Source: Gimesia maris (GTDB lineage Bacteria > Planctomycetota > Planctomycetia > Planctomycetales > Planctomycetaceae). From it: a DNA stretch of 64,000 nucleotides. Below, piece by piece: positions 27,992-36,713 of the stretch. The translations under genes and the position numbers were made by a program. The stretch lies in contig NZ_CP042910.1 of the NCBI RefSeq assembly GCF_008298035.1, positions 2,004,001-2,068,000 on the forward strand. Reading direction: 5' to 3'. Numbering within the stretch: the first letter of the stretch is position 1; each line of letters opens with the position of its first letter. Under the pieces are notes generated by a model, which was not told the origin of the DNA, made no database searches, and worked only from the letters and a program-made list of their open reading frames with translations.

Positions 27992-29023
27992 TCAGTAAGT
28001 TCGTCTCTGGTTTTTATCTGGTAAAAGTGCCAGAACGATTGGACCGAAAAATGCGACTCCGATGAATTCCGCCAGCAGGACCTGCAACAGCAGGTATGCC
28101 GTCAGGATAAAACAGAATGTGATAATGAATCCCAGTTCCCCGGAATAACCCTTGTCTGTCGCAATATACACAGAACCGGTAAGAAAACCTATAAGCAGAA
28201 TTCCCATTGCCAGGAAAGTGATTATTCCCGAAGCAGCGGGATCAAGTTGACCAGGGTTGTCTGTTGATGGCGGAAAGACAGTGCCCATCGCGATCAATCC
28301 GAGAAATATCAGAACAGAGATCAGGATAATCAAATAACCAGTTCCCATAATTCTTTTTGTTATCTTTTTTGCGTTCTCGGCTTCCTGTTCAGAAGTCAAA
28401 TTATATCCGGTTACATTATTCAATTTGACTTGCCGCAATTTCGCATCAGTGAAAATGGCCTCAGTCAGATCCGCGTCGCTCAAATCAGTTTCGATCAGAT
28501 TTGCTTTACTTAACTCAGCAGCTGATAACCTGGCTCCACTGAGATTAGACCATTTTAAATTCGCTCCCCTCAGGTCAGCACCACTTAAATCCGCTTTCCT
28601 TAAATCGGCATTGAAGAAATTTGCTTCCATTAATTTAGTGTGGGCAAGCTTCGTTTCGTTTAAATCAGCATGACTAAAATTGGACTGATTCAAATAAGCA
28701 GCTTCCAAATTCGCTTCATTCAAAATGGCGCCTGTCAGATTGCCCCCAGTCAGGTCAGCCTTCTGCAGATTGGCGCGACACAAATTTGTTTGGCAAAGTC
28801 TGGCTTGCCCCAGATAAGCTCCTGATAAATCACTGCCTTCGAGGTTCGCATCTCGCAGGTCTGCATTTCTCAGATCAGCTTCCGACAGATCGAGATCACT
28901 TAAGTTATCTCTTCGCAAATCCGCTTTAAAAAGATCCAGACCTGCATCGGGATGCCTGCTTTTCCATTGATTGATCGCTTGATTTCCCTGTCGGATGATC
29001 CATATGTGATCCGGATTCGCCAC
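27992..29023 (-). CDS. Membrane-anchored pentapeptide-repeat protein
   Basis: 343 aa from a GTG start preceded by AGAGGC. Residues about 30-185 are a long series of pentapeptide repeats of the A(D/N)Lxx type (LSEADLRNADLRDANLEGSD, LSGADLRGANLKWSNLSGAR), which fold as a right-handed quadrilateral beta-helix. Residues about 225-335 hold three or four hydrophobic segments (GYLIILISVLIFLGLIAMG, IITFLAMGILLIGFLTGSVY, IITFCFILTAYLLLQVLLAE). So the helix would sit on one face of a membrane protein. Function unknown; pentapeptide proteins range from gyrase protection to scaffolds. It stands alone between two oppositely oriented units. Confidence 0.9.
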   Translation of the reverse strand: MANPDHIWIIRQGNQAINQWKSRHPDAGLDLFKADLRRDNLSDLDLSEADLRNADLRDANLEGSDLSGAYLGQARLCQTNLCRANLQKADLTGGNLTGAILNEANLEAAYLNQSNFSHADLNETKLAHTKLMEANFFNADLRKADLSGADLRGANLKWSNLSGARLSAAELSKANLIETDLSDADLTEAIFTDAKLRQVKLNNVTGYNLTSEQEAENAKKITKRIMGTGYLIILISVLIFLGLIAMGTVFPPSTDNPGQLDPAASGIITFLAMGILLIGFLTGSVYIATDKGYSGELGFIITFCFILTAYLLLQVLLAEFIGVAFFGPIVLALLPDKNQRRTY

Positions 29024-29269
29024 AGTTGCCTCTTGTTACTTGGGATTTACCGATTTCTTAAAAGACTGATTCGTATATCAATATCTATCAAACGGGGAAA
29101 AATATATCCAAAGAAATTATGCAAAATGTGTCATTCCATTTCTGGCAGATCCTGATTGTCGGCATTTCTCTCAATTCAGCAGACAAACGAAATTGAGCGC
29201 GTTACAATGCAGGTCCGTTTTATTGTAACAGTGATATCCTCGTCCAGGCAGCTCAATCGGAGGTTTTTT

Positions 29270-31315
29270 GTGAACAGTCCTAATCCCATTCACGCCGGGT
29301 TTTTCCTCTCTCAATTCAATGTCAACCGATCCTGGCGACTGGTTACTGCTCTGACAGCGGCAATGCTGTTGCTGTCGGGAATTACTTTCGCTGCTGAACC
29401 TGAAGCGAAGTCAGAGTGGAAGTATCAGCCTGAGTTGCTGAAACCGTTCTGGCAGGGGGATACGGTTCGCGGTGAATCAGTCCTGTTTATTCAAGATCCG
29501 GAAACCGGGGTAGCGAGTGCATCGGTCCTGTTTCCGATCGACAGAGTTTTGAAAGTGACTAACTCTGCGGGGACGATTACTTATGAGGAATGCCGCGACT
29601 ATTGCTGGAATCCAGGGACGCACGAAATTATGCTGACTGCCAATTCGAGAATCAATTCGCAGACGCCTGCTGACCTGCGTCGTCCCGATGACTCACAGCG
29701 ACATAAACTGACGCACCGCGACGGGAATGGCGAAATCTTCTTTGGCGGGAAACTCGAATATCACAATATGCAGACCTGCATCACCTACACTCACGAGCCG
29801 GTCAACTGGCAGGGGATTACGCCGACCTTTGATGAGAAAATGCTGCCCCGCACGATAAGCAAGCTGCGCGAGCAGAAGCCGGTTTCCATCGTGTTGATGG
29901 GAGACAGTATCTCCACGGGCTGTAATGCCTCAGGCTGGGCAGGGGCGGCGCCGTTTCAGCCAGCGTTTCTGGAACTGCTGCAGCAGCATCTGGAACATAA
30001 GTATCAGACGAAGGTCAATGTGACGAATCCCTCGGTGGGAGGCAAAGACACACGCTGGGCGCTGACGGAAGTGGACCAGGTGGTGGCACCCCAACCCGAT
30101 CTGGTGATCATCGCGTTTGGCATGAACGATTCCGCCGGTCGCTCTGCTAAAGAATATCAGGCCAATACGCAAGCCCTGATGGAAGAGGTTCGAAAAAAGC
30201 TGCCGGAAACAGAATTCATTCTGGTCGCCCCCATGCTGGGCAACCGGGACTGGGTACGACTCAAACATGAACTGTTTCCCCAGTATCGCGATGCATTGGC
30301 GGAACTCTGCGAGCCGGGAGTCGCGCTGGCGGATATGACTTCGATCTGGACCGAGTTTCTCAAGCAGAAACAGGACTGGGATCTGACCGGAAACGGCGTG
30401 AACCATCCGAATGATTTCGGGCATCGCGTTTACGCGCAGGTCTTGTCCGCGTTGCTGGTTCCGCCGACGGTCAGTGTCTCGACCAAAGCCACCAGTCTGG
30501 CTCCGGAAGAGTTTTCGTTATGGAACGGTCACGCACCGATTGACAGGGAGCACTTCAAAAAGGAAGACGCCAAAATCACCGTGCATCGACCGGCAAAAGG
30601 GAACGGGGCCGCGATTGTGATCTGTCCGGGCGGCGGTTATCAGCGACTGGTAACCGGCGGAGAAGGGCACGGCATTGCCAAGTGGCTCAATCAACATGGG
30701 ATTACCGGGATCGTGCTGGAATACCGGATGCCCCACGGTCGTACGTACGTGCCTTTAATGGATGCCCAACGGGCGATTCGTCTGGTGCGGGCGAATGCCA
30801 AACGCTGGGACATCGATCCCAATCGGATCGGCATCATGGGCTTTTCAGCCGGCGGACATCTGGCTTCGACTGCGGCGACCCATTTTGATAAAGGAAATCC
30901 CCAGGCCAAAGAACTCGTTGATCGCGAAAGCTGCCGTCCCGATTTTGCCATCCTGGTTTATCCTGTCGTGACGATGGGGGAAAGTACGCATGGGGGCTCG
31001 CGTAAAAATCTGCTGGGCGACAATCCGACTCCGGAGATGGTAAAACTGTTTTCCAACGAAAAACAGGTGACCGCAGAGACACCTCCCATTTTCCTGGCGC
31101 ATGCCGTTGATGACAAACCGGTGCCCATCAAAAACAGCCAGGATCTGTATGCGGCTCTGCAGGCGAAGAAGATTCCTTCCAAACTGCTGGAACTTCCTTC
31201 CGGCGGTCATGGACTGAATGGCTACAAAGGCCCGATGTGGGACGCCTGGCAGAAGCAGTCAATGGAATGGCTGGCCAAGCTGAAGATCATTCCGGAACAG
31301 GACGCGAACGATTGA
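29270..31315 (+). CDS. Secreted SGNH esterase fused to BD-FAE-like alpha/beta hydrolase
   Basis: 681 aa from the GTG at 29270, chosen because CGGAGG lies six bases upstream; the frame is open from 29156 but without signal. A signal segment near residues 25-50 (VTALTAAMLLLSGITFAAEP) is followed by a beta-rich region, then an SGNH/GDSL esterase with MGDSIST (Ser213), AFGMNDSAG and NHPNDFGH. The second half (about 430-670) is an alpha/beta hydrolase of the acetyl-xylan/feruloyl-esterase type: oxyanion region CPGGGY, nucleophile GFSAGG (Ser526), then DDKPVP and SGGHGL for Asp and His. Both triads look intact. A two-step deacylating enzyme for plant or algal polysaccharide is a reasonable inference. 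Confidence 0.88.
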   Translation: MNSPNPIHAGFFLSQFNVNRSWRLVTALTAAMLLLSGITFAAEPEAKSEWKYQPELLKPFWQGDTVRGESVLFIQDPETGVASASVLFPIDRVLKVTNSAGTITYEECRDYCWNPGTHEIMLTANSRINSQTPADLRRPDDSQRHKLTHRDGNGEIFFGGKLEYHNMQTCITYTHEPVNWQGITPTFDEKMLPRTISKLREQKPVSIVLMGDSISTGCNASGWAGAAPFQPAFLELLQQHLEHKYQTKVNVTNPSVGGKDTRWALTEVDQVVAPQPDLVIIAFGMNDSAGRSAKEYQANTQALMEEVRKKLPETEFILVAPMLGNRDWVRLKHELFPQYRDALAELCEPGVALADMTSIWTEFLKQKQDWDLTGNGVNHPNDFGHRVYAQVLSALLVPPTVSVSTKATSLAPEEFSLWNGHAPIDREHFKKEDAKITVHRPAKGNGAAIVICPGGGYQRLVTGGEGHGIAKWLNQHGITGIVLEYRMPHGRTYVPLMDAQRAIRLVRANAKRWDIDPNRIGIMGFSAGGHLASTAATHFDKGNPQAKELVDRESCRPDFAILVYPVVTMGESTHGGSRKNLLGDNPTPEMVKLFSNEKQVTAETPPIFLAHAVDDKPVPIKNSQDLYAALQAKKIPSKLLELPSGGHGLNGYKGPMWDAWQKQSMEWLAKLKIIPEQDAND

Positions 31316-31374
31316 AGAATGTTGAATTGAAGAAGCTGGACTTCGTTTCTCATTGAGTCACCAGGAGAATCAAC

Positions 31375-32520
31375 GTGCTGTTACAGATAAAACTGATGGG
31401 AAATGCTTTATATATCTCTCTACTGATTCTGATGCCAGTCCATGTATTCTCTGTCTCTGCTACTGGAGCGGAACCAGATAAACCCCGGGCGCAGGCTGAG
31501 TCGAAGGAACCTGCATCCGGGGAACAGCAGATCGAAACGCTGCAGGATCTGATTCGTGAGATTGAACGCAATGAGAAGTTCTATGCAGACCAGCGGCTCA
31601 AACTGACACGAGTTTACGAAAAATTTCCCAAAGCGGCAGACCCGGATCAGCAGATTCGAAAACAGTGGGACTATTCACTCACGCTACAGGGACAGAAATT
31701 TCGACTGGAAGAGAAATCCAAAGGGCGTTTAAAAGTGGGATATATCGGGGCAGTGAAAGTCCCGAAGAACGGTCCTAAAAGCAGATACAGTGAGTCGGAA
31801 TCAATTCAGGTTTTTGATGGAACCACCTTTCGCAGTTTGCGGAAGTTACTCATCGAGACTCCAGAGAACGCCGAGCAAACTCACTCCCAGCGTCAAGGTC
31901 AGGTTTCGGATGAGTACCCGAGCCTGACGAACCTGGCCCGGCCGCATATGTATCTGCTCAGCAGTGGAGCCCCGAAGGTTCCTCTCTCCACGTATATGAA
32001 AGGGGCGCCAGCAGTATTGGCGTACCCGAACCCTTCTTATGTTGCTCCCGGTTCGAAAATTGAAACTCAACTCTTAGCAGATCGTGAATTTCAGGGGCAC
32101 AAATGCAAGAGGGTGCTCATTGATGTCATTCTCTCCAACGGAACCCGTCATAACGGCTGGGAACTCTGGCTGGCTGTGGATCGAAACCTGCTGCCTGTGC
32201 GGAATTTGAGTTACACGTACCGCTGGTCAACAGAGATGCCCATTGCGGAATCGACGGTCGATGAATGGCGAGAAGTCCAACCCGGTGTCTGGATACCTGT
32301 GAGGTTTCACACCGACCGATACGATTCGTTCGTGATCAAACGGGAAGGGAAACAGCAGCTTTCGTGGCGGGAAAAATTCCATGTCACCAGCATCTCGCTT
32401 GATCTGCAGCAACTGTCTGAAACTGTTTTTTCGAATCTTGATTTCCCAGCAGGAACTCGGGTTTATATCAAAGAAGAGGGAACCGTCACGGAACGCAAAG
32501 AAGAAAAAGCAGATCCCTGA
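31375..32520 (+). CDS. Secreted LolA-like-fold hypothetical protein
   Basis: 381 aa from a GTG with AGGAGA seven bases upstream. Signal peptide at about 1-32 (ISLLILMPVHVFSVSATGAE). The rest is beta-strand-rich with alternating polar residues (QWDYSLTLQGQKFRLEEKSK, ESIQVFDGTTFRSL, VWIPVRFHTDRYDSF), as in the half-barrel of LolA/LolB-like or DUF1571-like periplasmic proteins. No catalytic motif is visible. It begins 59 bp after the esterase fusion on the same strand and may share its transcript. Family assignment is tentative. Confidence 0.65.
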   Translation: MLLQIKLMGNALYISLLILMPVHVFSVSATGAEPDKPRAQAESKEPASGEQQIETLQDLIREIERNEKFYADQRLKLTRVYEKFPKAADPDQQIRKQWDYSLTLQGQKFRLEEKSKGRLKVGYIGAVKVPKNGPKSRYSESESIQVFDGTTFRSLRKLLIETPENAEQTHSQRQGQVSDEYPSLTNLARPHMYLLSSGAPKVPLSTYMKGAPAVLAYPNPSYVAPGSKIETQLLADREFQGHKCKRVLIDVILSNGTRHNGWELWLAVDRNLLPVRNLSYTYRWSTEMPIAESTVDEWREVQPGVWIPVRFHTDRYDSFVIKREGKQQLSWREKFHVTSISLDLQQLSETVFSNLDFPAGTRVYIKEEGTVTERKEEKADP

Positions 32521-32838
32521 AAGGGGGCTCATTTTTTTCTCGATTCTCTCACTGATAACATGATGAAGTGGTATGCCTGAATTCTCATAGAAGGTAGTGA
32601 TCTCTTGGTGCGCCGCAAACAGAAGCAACCGAAATTACAGCAGACGGTTTCGATTCCGGAAGAGACCTGCTTTTACTGTGACTATGTAGATGAAGACAGT
32701 TAGTCATTTAGGGGAGGTTACCTGGACTGGTGTAGGTAGTGGGTGATCAAAATCGAATCAGAGGGACTCATCTCCTGGCTTCATTACCTCAAATCATGTT
32801 AATCTCTCTGCTGCCCCCTCCAAAAGGGATTAAACTGA
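32521..32838. other. Intergenic stretch with one short cysteine-containing frame
   Basis: Apart from the 31-codon frame at 32608-32703, listed separately, I see nothing clear in this stretch. Confidence 0.4.
32608..32703 (+). CDS. Possible 31-aa CxxC miniprotein
   Basis: GTG start (or TTG three bases before), RRKQKQPKLQQ followed by PEETCFYCDYVDEDS and a TAG stop. A basic N-terminus, a single CFYC pair and an acidic tail make it look non-random, and GAAGG lies some ten bases upstream. It precedes two zinc-ribbon genes on the same strand. It could equally be a remnant of a longer gene or chance. Not recognised. Confidence 0.25.
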   Translation: MRRKQKQPKLQQTVSIPEETCFYCDYVDEDS

Positions 32839-33540
32839 ATGAAACTATTGAGTATGACATTCGAACAGGAAGAAACACAATTTGTTTCCTCCTTTCCCTC
32901 TCGAGCTAGTGAGCCTGAATATTATGATGCCCTTGATCTTGCTGTCCAGCAATTCTTAACGTTCCTGGAAACGGTTGAAGGGCCGAGCTTGTGGTATTCC
33001 AGAAATAGCTCACTTTTCAGTTTCTACGCTCGTGATTCCTAACATGAAAATGATCTTGTACCACCTTTGGTGTTCGTCAAAATCTCCGGGTTTAACAGTT
33101 ACCATTTCAATTCCTCACCTGTCTTTTACAGGATTGAATATCCTTTGCCACGCGAAGCACGTCCCTGGGTTCCAGCGTCTGCGGAAATTGTGGAGGAGGG
33201 GGCTCAGACGGTACCACGTGATGTCATTCCCAGAGTTAAAAGGCGGCACGGGAATAATAATCTCTGGGCAAGTGCCTGGGTAACTTTAACAGCCAGTGGT
33301 GAAGAGATGGCGGCAACCCAGTTATTAAATGCGATTGCCGCTTCGGATACGAATCCGAGTCGAACGCGTGCCCACTGGATATGGTATCTCTGCCCGGTCT
33401 GTGACTTGCACTCTCCCCATTACATGGTGCACTGTGAGCGTTGTCGTTTTTCTTTTCCTCCAGAAAATGAGATGAAATCAAAAGGCCTGTATCGGACAGT
33501 ATCCGCTCCTGAAGGCATTATCGCACCTGAAACGGATTGA
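32839..33540 (+). pseudogene. Zinc-ribbon protein gene, split by an in-frame TAA
   Basis: Two frame-sharing segments (codons 1-67, then from 33043 on) align end to end with the intact neighbour at 33617-34249. FLTFLETVEGPSLW matches LLTYLETIEGPDLW, YRIEYPLPREARPW matches YLLEYPMPQEFCPW, and the C-terminal zinc ribbon WYLCPVCDLH / CERCRFSFP matches WYICPRCEFH / CERCGSHLP. The stop is TAA at 33040-33042, where the paralogue has GAA, so a single G-to-T change explains it. Either the gene is newly inactivated, the halves are made separately, or the stop is read through. The start ATG at 32839 has AAGGGA upstream. Confidence 0.75.
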
Positions 33541-33616
33541 TCAGGAACGAGAACAGGCAAATTTCTGTTCGCCAGGTTGTCGGTAGATTATCGATAAATA
33601 TGAGAAATAAGAGTCT

Positions 33617-34249
33617 ATGAAAATCACAGGAATCAAGCATCAGTGGGGGGATCAACTTCTGAAACGGTGGGGACCCGATCCGGATTCATACAATGTCTAT
33701 CGGGAATACGATTTTCCAAACTATCAACTTCTCACATATCTCGAAACGATAGAGGGGCCGGATCTCTGGGTTGGTACTTCACATTCGATGATGAATTTCA
33801 ATGCCCGGGATGCGGAAGACCCCTCCGATCATGTGCCTTCACTGGCGTGGATACACGCATCGCGTGATCCAGGCTGGTATCTGCTTGAATATCCGATGCC
33901 TCAGGAATTCTGTCCCTGGTTCAATTTGAAGCAGGGACAGCAGGATCATTCTGAGGCAACCGTCACAACTTATACATATGGCGTAGAGTCGACCGCAGAG
34001 ATGTTACTGGCTGCCATCGCAGCTGCGGAAACCAATCCCGGACGCACGCGAGCTGACTGGTTGTGGTATATTTGTCCCCGATGTGAGTTTCACTTACCTC
34101 AGTACCGGTCACAGTGCGAGCGTTGTGGTTCACATCTGCCGAATCAGGAAGTGATGCAGGCCAGGGGGCTTTATCGGAAATCTCATACCCCGGAAGGGGC
34201 CGTAGTTCCCAGTCAAGCGGAAGGGCACGCGGCTGAGACGCAAGACTGA
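33617..34249 (+). CDS. Zinc-ribbon hypothetical protein (intact paralogue)
   Basis: 210 aa, soluble, no signal peptide. The N-terminal two thirds have no recognised domain (YREYDFPNYQLLTYLETIEG, DPGWYLLEYPMPQEFCPWF, then STAEMLLAAIAAAETNPGRT). The C-terminus is a four-cysteine zinc ribbon, WYICPRCEFH then CERCGSHLP, CxxC-X12-CxxC in form. It follows the broken paralogue by 76 bp on the same strand, and the two arose by tandem duplication. Function unknown; an immunity or adaptor-type cytoplasmic protein is possible but unsupported. Confidence 0.7.
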   Translation: MKITGIKHQWGDQLLKRWGPDPDSYNVYREYDFPNYQLLTYLETIEGPDLWVGTSHSMMNFNARDAEDPSDHVPSLAWIHASRDPGWYLLEYPMPQEFCPWFNLKQGQQDHSEATVTTYTYGVESTAEMLLAAIAAAETNPGRTRADWLWYICPRCEFHLPQYRSQCERCGSHLPNQEVMQARGLYRKSHTPEGAVVPSQAEGHAAETQD

Positions 34250-34283
34250 CTTGAGAAGCTCAGATGGCTTACAGGACCGATTC

Positions 34284-34340
34284 GCTAATAAATTAGCTTT
34301 TCGTATTGACACGCCTTGTGTAAACGCTAATAATTTAGCG
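34284..34340 (+). promoter_or_regulatory. Promoter of the blaI-blaR-like operon with two operators
   Basis: Two dyads of the form GCTAA-N4-TTAGC lie at 34284-34297 and 34326-34339; the second extends to CGCTAATAATTTAGCG. Between them is a -35 TTGACA (34306-34311), and the -10 TAATAA (34328-34333, spacer 16) lies inside the second dyad. The dyad centres are 42 bp apart, four helical turns, which suits cooperative binding of BlaI/MecI-type dimers that would block RNA polymerase directly. Confidence 0.8.
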
Positions 34341-34373
34341 TGTCAGTTTTGAAGCGATTACAGGGAACGGGAA

Positions 34374-34757
34374 ATGTCACAGCATATCGAACTCAGCCGG
34401 CGGGAACGCCAGATTATGGATTCGATTTATTCGCGCGGGGAAGCGACCGTGCTGGAGATCCAGAGTGATCTGCCGAACGCACCGACGCCGACCGCGATTC
34501 GCACCATGCTGCGTATTCTGATGGATAAGACCATCGTGAGTCGGCATAAGCGGGGACGCGAGTTTGTGTACGCGCCCACATCGCCACGACGACCGGAAGG
34601 GACGAAAGCGTTGAAGCATGTGATCCAGACGTTCTTTGATGGTTCCTTTAAGCAGGCTTTAGCGGCGCAGCTGACCAGTGGCGACGATACTCTGACCGAC
34701 GACGAATTGCGTGAGATGGTCAAACTTATCAAAGCAGCGCGAGAAAAGGGGAATTAA
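34374..34757 (+). CDS. BlaI/MecI/CopY family transcriptional repressor
   Basis: 127 aa. Winged-helix N-terminal domain: LSRRERQIMDSIYSRGEAT, then TPTAIRTMLRILMDKTIVSR as the recognition and turn region, and HKRGREFVYAP as wing. The C-terminal helix bundle (about 75-125) serves dimerisation and holds the usual site of cleavage by BlaR1-type proteases. The two GCTAA-N4-TTAGC dyads just upstream are the likely autoregulated operators. The M56 peptidase gene follows after 3 bp, so they are co-translated. The regulated resistance or envelope gene is not evident here; the pair itself may be the main target. Confidence 0.93.
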   Translation: MSQHIELSRRERQIMDSIYSRGEATVLEIQSDLPNAPTPTAIRTMLRILMDKTIVSRHKRGREFVYAPTSPRRPEGTKALKHVIQTFFDGSFKQALAAQLTSGDDTLTDDELREMVKLIKAAREKGN

Positions 34758-34760
34758 ACG

Positions 34761-36713
34761 ATGGATGTATTTTGGGAACTTATTGCGTTTATCGGACAGC
34801 CTGATTTCCTGCTGGACCTGGTGATCAAGTCGACCGCGATTCTGGTGGCTGCATTTCTGTTGACACGGTTGTTACAACAGGCGAGCGCCTCTGTGCGGCA
34901 TACGGTCTGGGGTGCTGCGCTCCTGGCGGTACTGGCTTTGCCTGTCATCAATGCGAGCCTGCCGAAATGGTCGATGGGAACGTTTTCCCTGTCGCAGGCG
35001 AATGCTGCAAATACCAGCCAGACAACGTCGGCAGCAGAGCCTGTTGTGAAAACGATACCGTACAACGCTGCAAATACTGCTGCCAGCCAAACAGAAATAC
35101 CGCCTGCTGTCACGTTCACAACTCAGCACAAGATTCAAAACAGTCGCTCCGCAGACGCGACGTTTTATATTTCACAAGCCATGCAGTGGTTGAGCGTCTG
35201 CTGGTTGACGGGAGTGGTGCTGCTGTGTCTGCGACTGGCGGTGATGTCGGTTCGACTTCGTTCAATTGGTCGGCAGTGTGAAATGGTTTCGGAAGGACGC
35301 CTGTTTGACATCCTGCAGACCTGTCGCGAAACATTAGGTTGTACGCAGCCTGTCACTTTACTGGTGAAAGAAGAGTGGACGATGCCGATGACATGGGGCA
35401 TGCTGCGGGCCTCAATTTTACTGCCGCGCGAAGCAGAGCAGTGGTCGGATGAGGAAATCCGTGTTGCGCTGCTGCATGAGCTGGCGCATGTCTCGCGTCG
35501 CGATTGCCTGCTGCAACTGTTTGTGCAACTGACGTGTGCAGTCTACTGGTTGAACCCGCTGATCTGGTTCGCCTCCCGCTGTGTGCATTTCGAACGGGAA
35601 CGCGCCTGTGATGATATTGTCTTACAAAATGGAACCCGGGCTTCCGACTACGCCGACCAACTGCTGCAGGTGGTCTCGCGATTCCAGGCAGGTCGCAGGC
35701 TGAAATACCTGGCTGTCTCGATGGCGTCGCGCAGCGGTTTTGCAGAGCGACTGCAGGCGATTCTGCTGGAAACCCAGGATCGACGTCCGGTCCGAGTGCG
35801 GACGATGGTTGCATTGGCGATCACATTTATCGGGCTGACCGGTCTGCTGGGAGTCTTCCAGGTGGCGTTCAGCGGAACCGCCTGGGCACAACAGGCCGAG
35901 ACCACTCAACGTGGCGAGCAGCAGTCTCGGGCGGAGTCGCTCAGGCAATCTTCGCAGGCACCGCAACAGCATCAGCAACAGTCTCGACAGGAGTCGCTAC
36001 CCAGACAGCCGAAGCGAAGCGAATTGAAATCGATTCCCGTTGCTCCCACTCAGAAACCTTTCAAAAATGGCAGTCGTCCTGATCTGATTCAAGCCGGGAA
36101 ACGGCCGGCGGTACGGTCGTTGAATGTGGTGTTTGCCCATGATCCGGGAATCGGGAATTACGATGGCATCGTGGGGCGGCCCAGTGATGTGTGGAATTCA
36201 GTGGATATTGGCACAACCGCCGTCGACTATATGCGCTATAGCGATGCCAGCCCGAGTACCGCCCGTTTGCGGGTAACCCGTCATGATGGGGAGTGGGGCA
36301 TCAAGGGGCAGAGCGGTATCTTCCAGGGTTATATTTATCACAACTGTCGCTGTGTGGATCTGGAAACAAAAATTCTCGACCTTCCGGCGGGTAAGTACAA
36401 AATCTATGTCTTTGCCCACGGCGATGCGCCCGATCAGAATGCGGAGATTGAACTCAAAGTCGGCAAGCGGGTGGTTGGCAAAAAAGCGACCGCCAATGAC
36501 GGAACCTGGGACTATCGGACGCAGCCTTACCGTGAAGGTCTGCAGTATGTCAGCTTCCAGTTCAAGAAGAAGGCGGGCGAAGAAGTGACACTCATCAGCC
36601 ATCGCGGCCCCAGCGGTTATTCGATGTTCAATGCCATTCAGATCGTTCCATTGACCGAAGTGAAGGGGCAGCCGCAGCCAATTCCCTCTCACGCACCGCT
36701 TAAGCAGAGATAA
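34761..36713 (+). CDS. BlaR1-like M56 metallopeptidase with a novel C-terminal sensor domain
   Basis: 650 aa. Membrane segments near 12-30 (VIKSTAILVAAFLLTRLL), 48-66, 148-168 and 355-376, typical of BlaR1/MecR1. The zinc peptidase motif LLHELAHVSRRD has HELAH at 239-243, with ERERACDDIVL downstream carrying the third ligand. After the last membrane segment comes a Gln/Ser/Arg-rich linker (about 385-430), then a beta-sandwich domain at about 455-640 (VFAHDPGIGNYDGIVGRP, AGKYKIYVFAHGDA, GYSMFNAIQIVPL). This replaces the penicillin-binding sensor of true BlaR1 and resembles galactose-binding-like modules. It probably cleaves the BlaI partner encoded 3 bp upstream on sensing an outside ligand. 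Confidence 0.88.
   Translation: MDVFWELIAFIGQPDFLLDLVIKSTAILVAAFLLTRLLQQASASVRHTVWGAALLAVLALPVINASLPKWSMGTFSLSQANAANTSQTTSAAEPVVKTIPYNAANTAASQTEIPPAVTFTTQHKIQNSRSADATFYISQAMQWLSVCWLTGVVLLCLRLAVMSVRLRSIGRQCEMVSEGRLFDILQTCRETLGCTQPVTLLVKEEWTMPMTWGMLRASILLPREAEQWSDEEIRVALLHELAHVSRRDCLLQLFVQLTCAVYWLNPLIWFASRCVHFERERACDDIVLQNGTRASDYADQLLQVVSRFQAGRRLKYLAVSMASRSGFAERLQAILLETQDRRPVRVRTMVALAITFIGLTGLLGVFQVAFSGTAWAQQAETTQRGEQQSRAESLRQSSQAPQQHQQQSRQESLPRQPKRSELKSIPVAPTQKPFKNGSRPDLIQAGKRPAVRSLNVVFAHDPGIGNYDGIVGRPSDVWNSVDIGTTAVDYMRYSDASPSTARLRVTRHDGEWGIKGQSGIFQGYIYHNCRCVDLETKILDLPAGKYKIYVFAHGDAPDQNAEIELKVGKRVVGKKATANDGTWDYRTQPYREGLQYVSFQFKKKAGEEVTLISHRGPSGYSMFNAIQIVPLTEVKGQPQPIPSHAPLKQR

Noticed and set aside
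28425-28673. Repetitive plus-strand frame (Ser/Ala/Lys/Phe-rich)
   Set aside because: It is the antisense image of the pentapeptide repeats and only appears repetitive for that reason.
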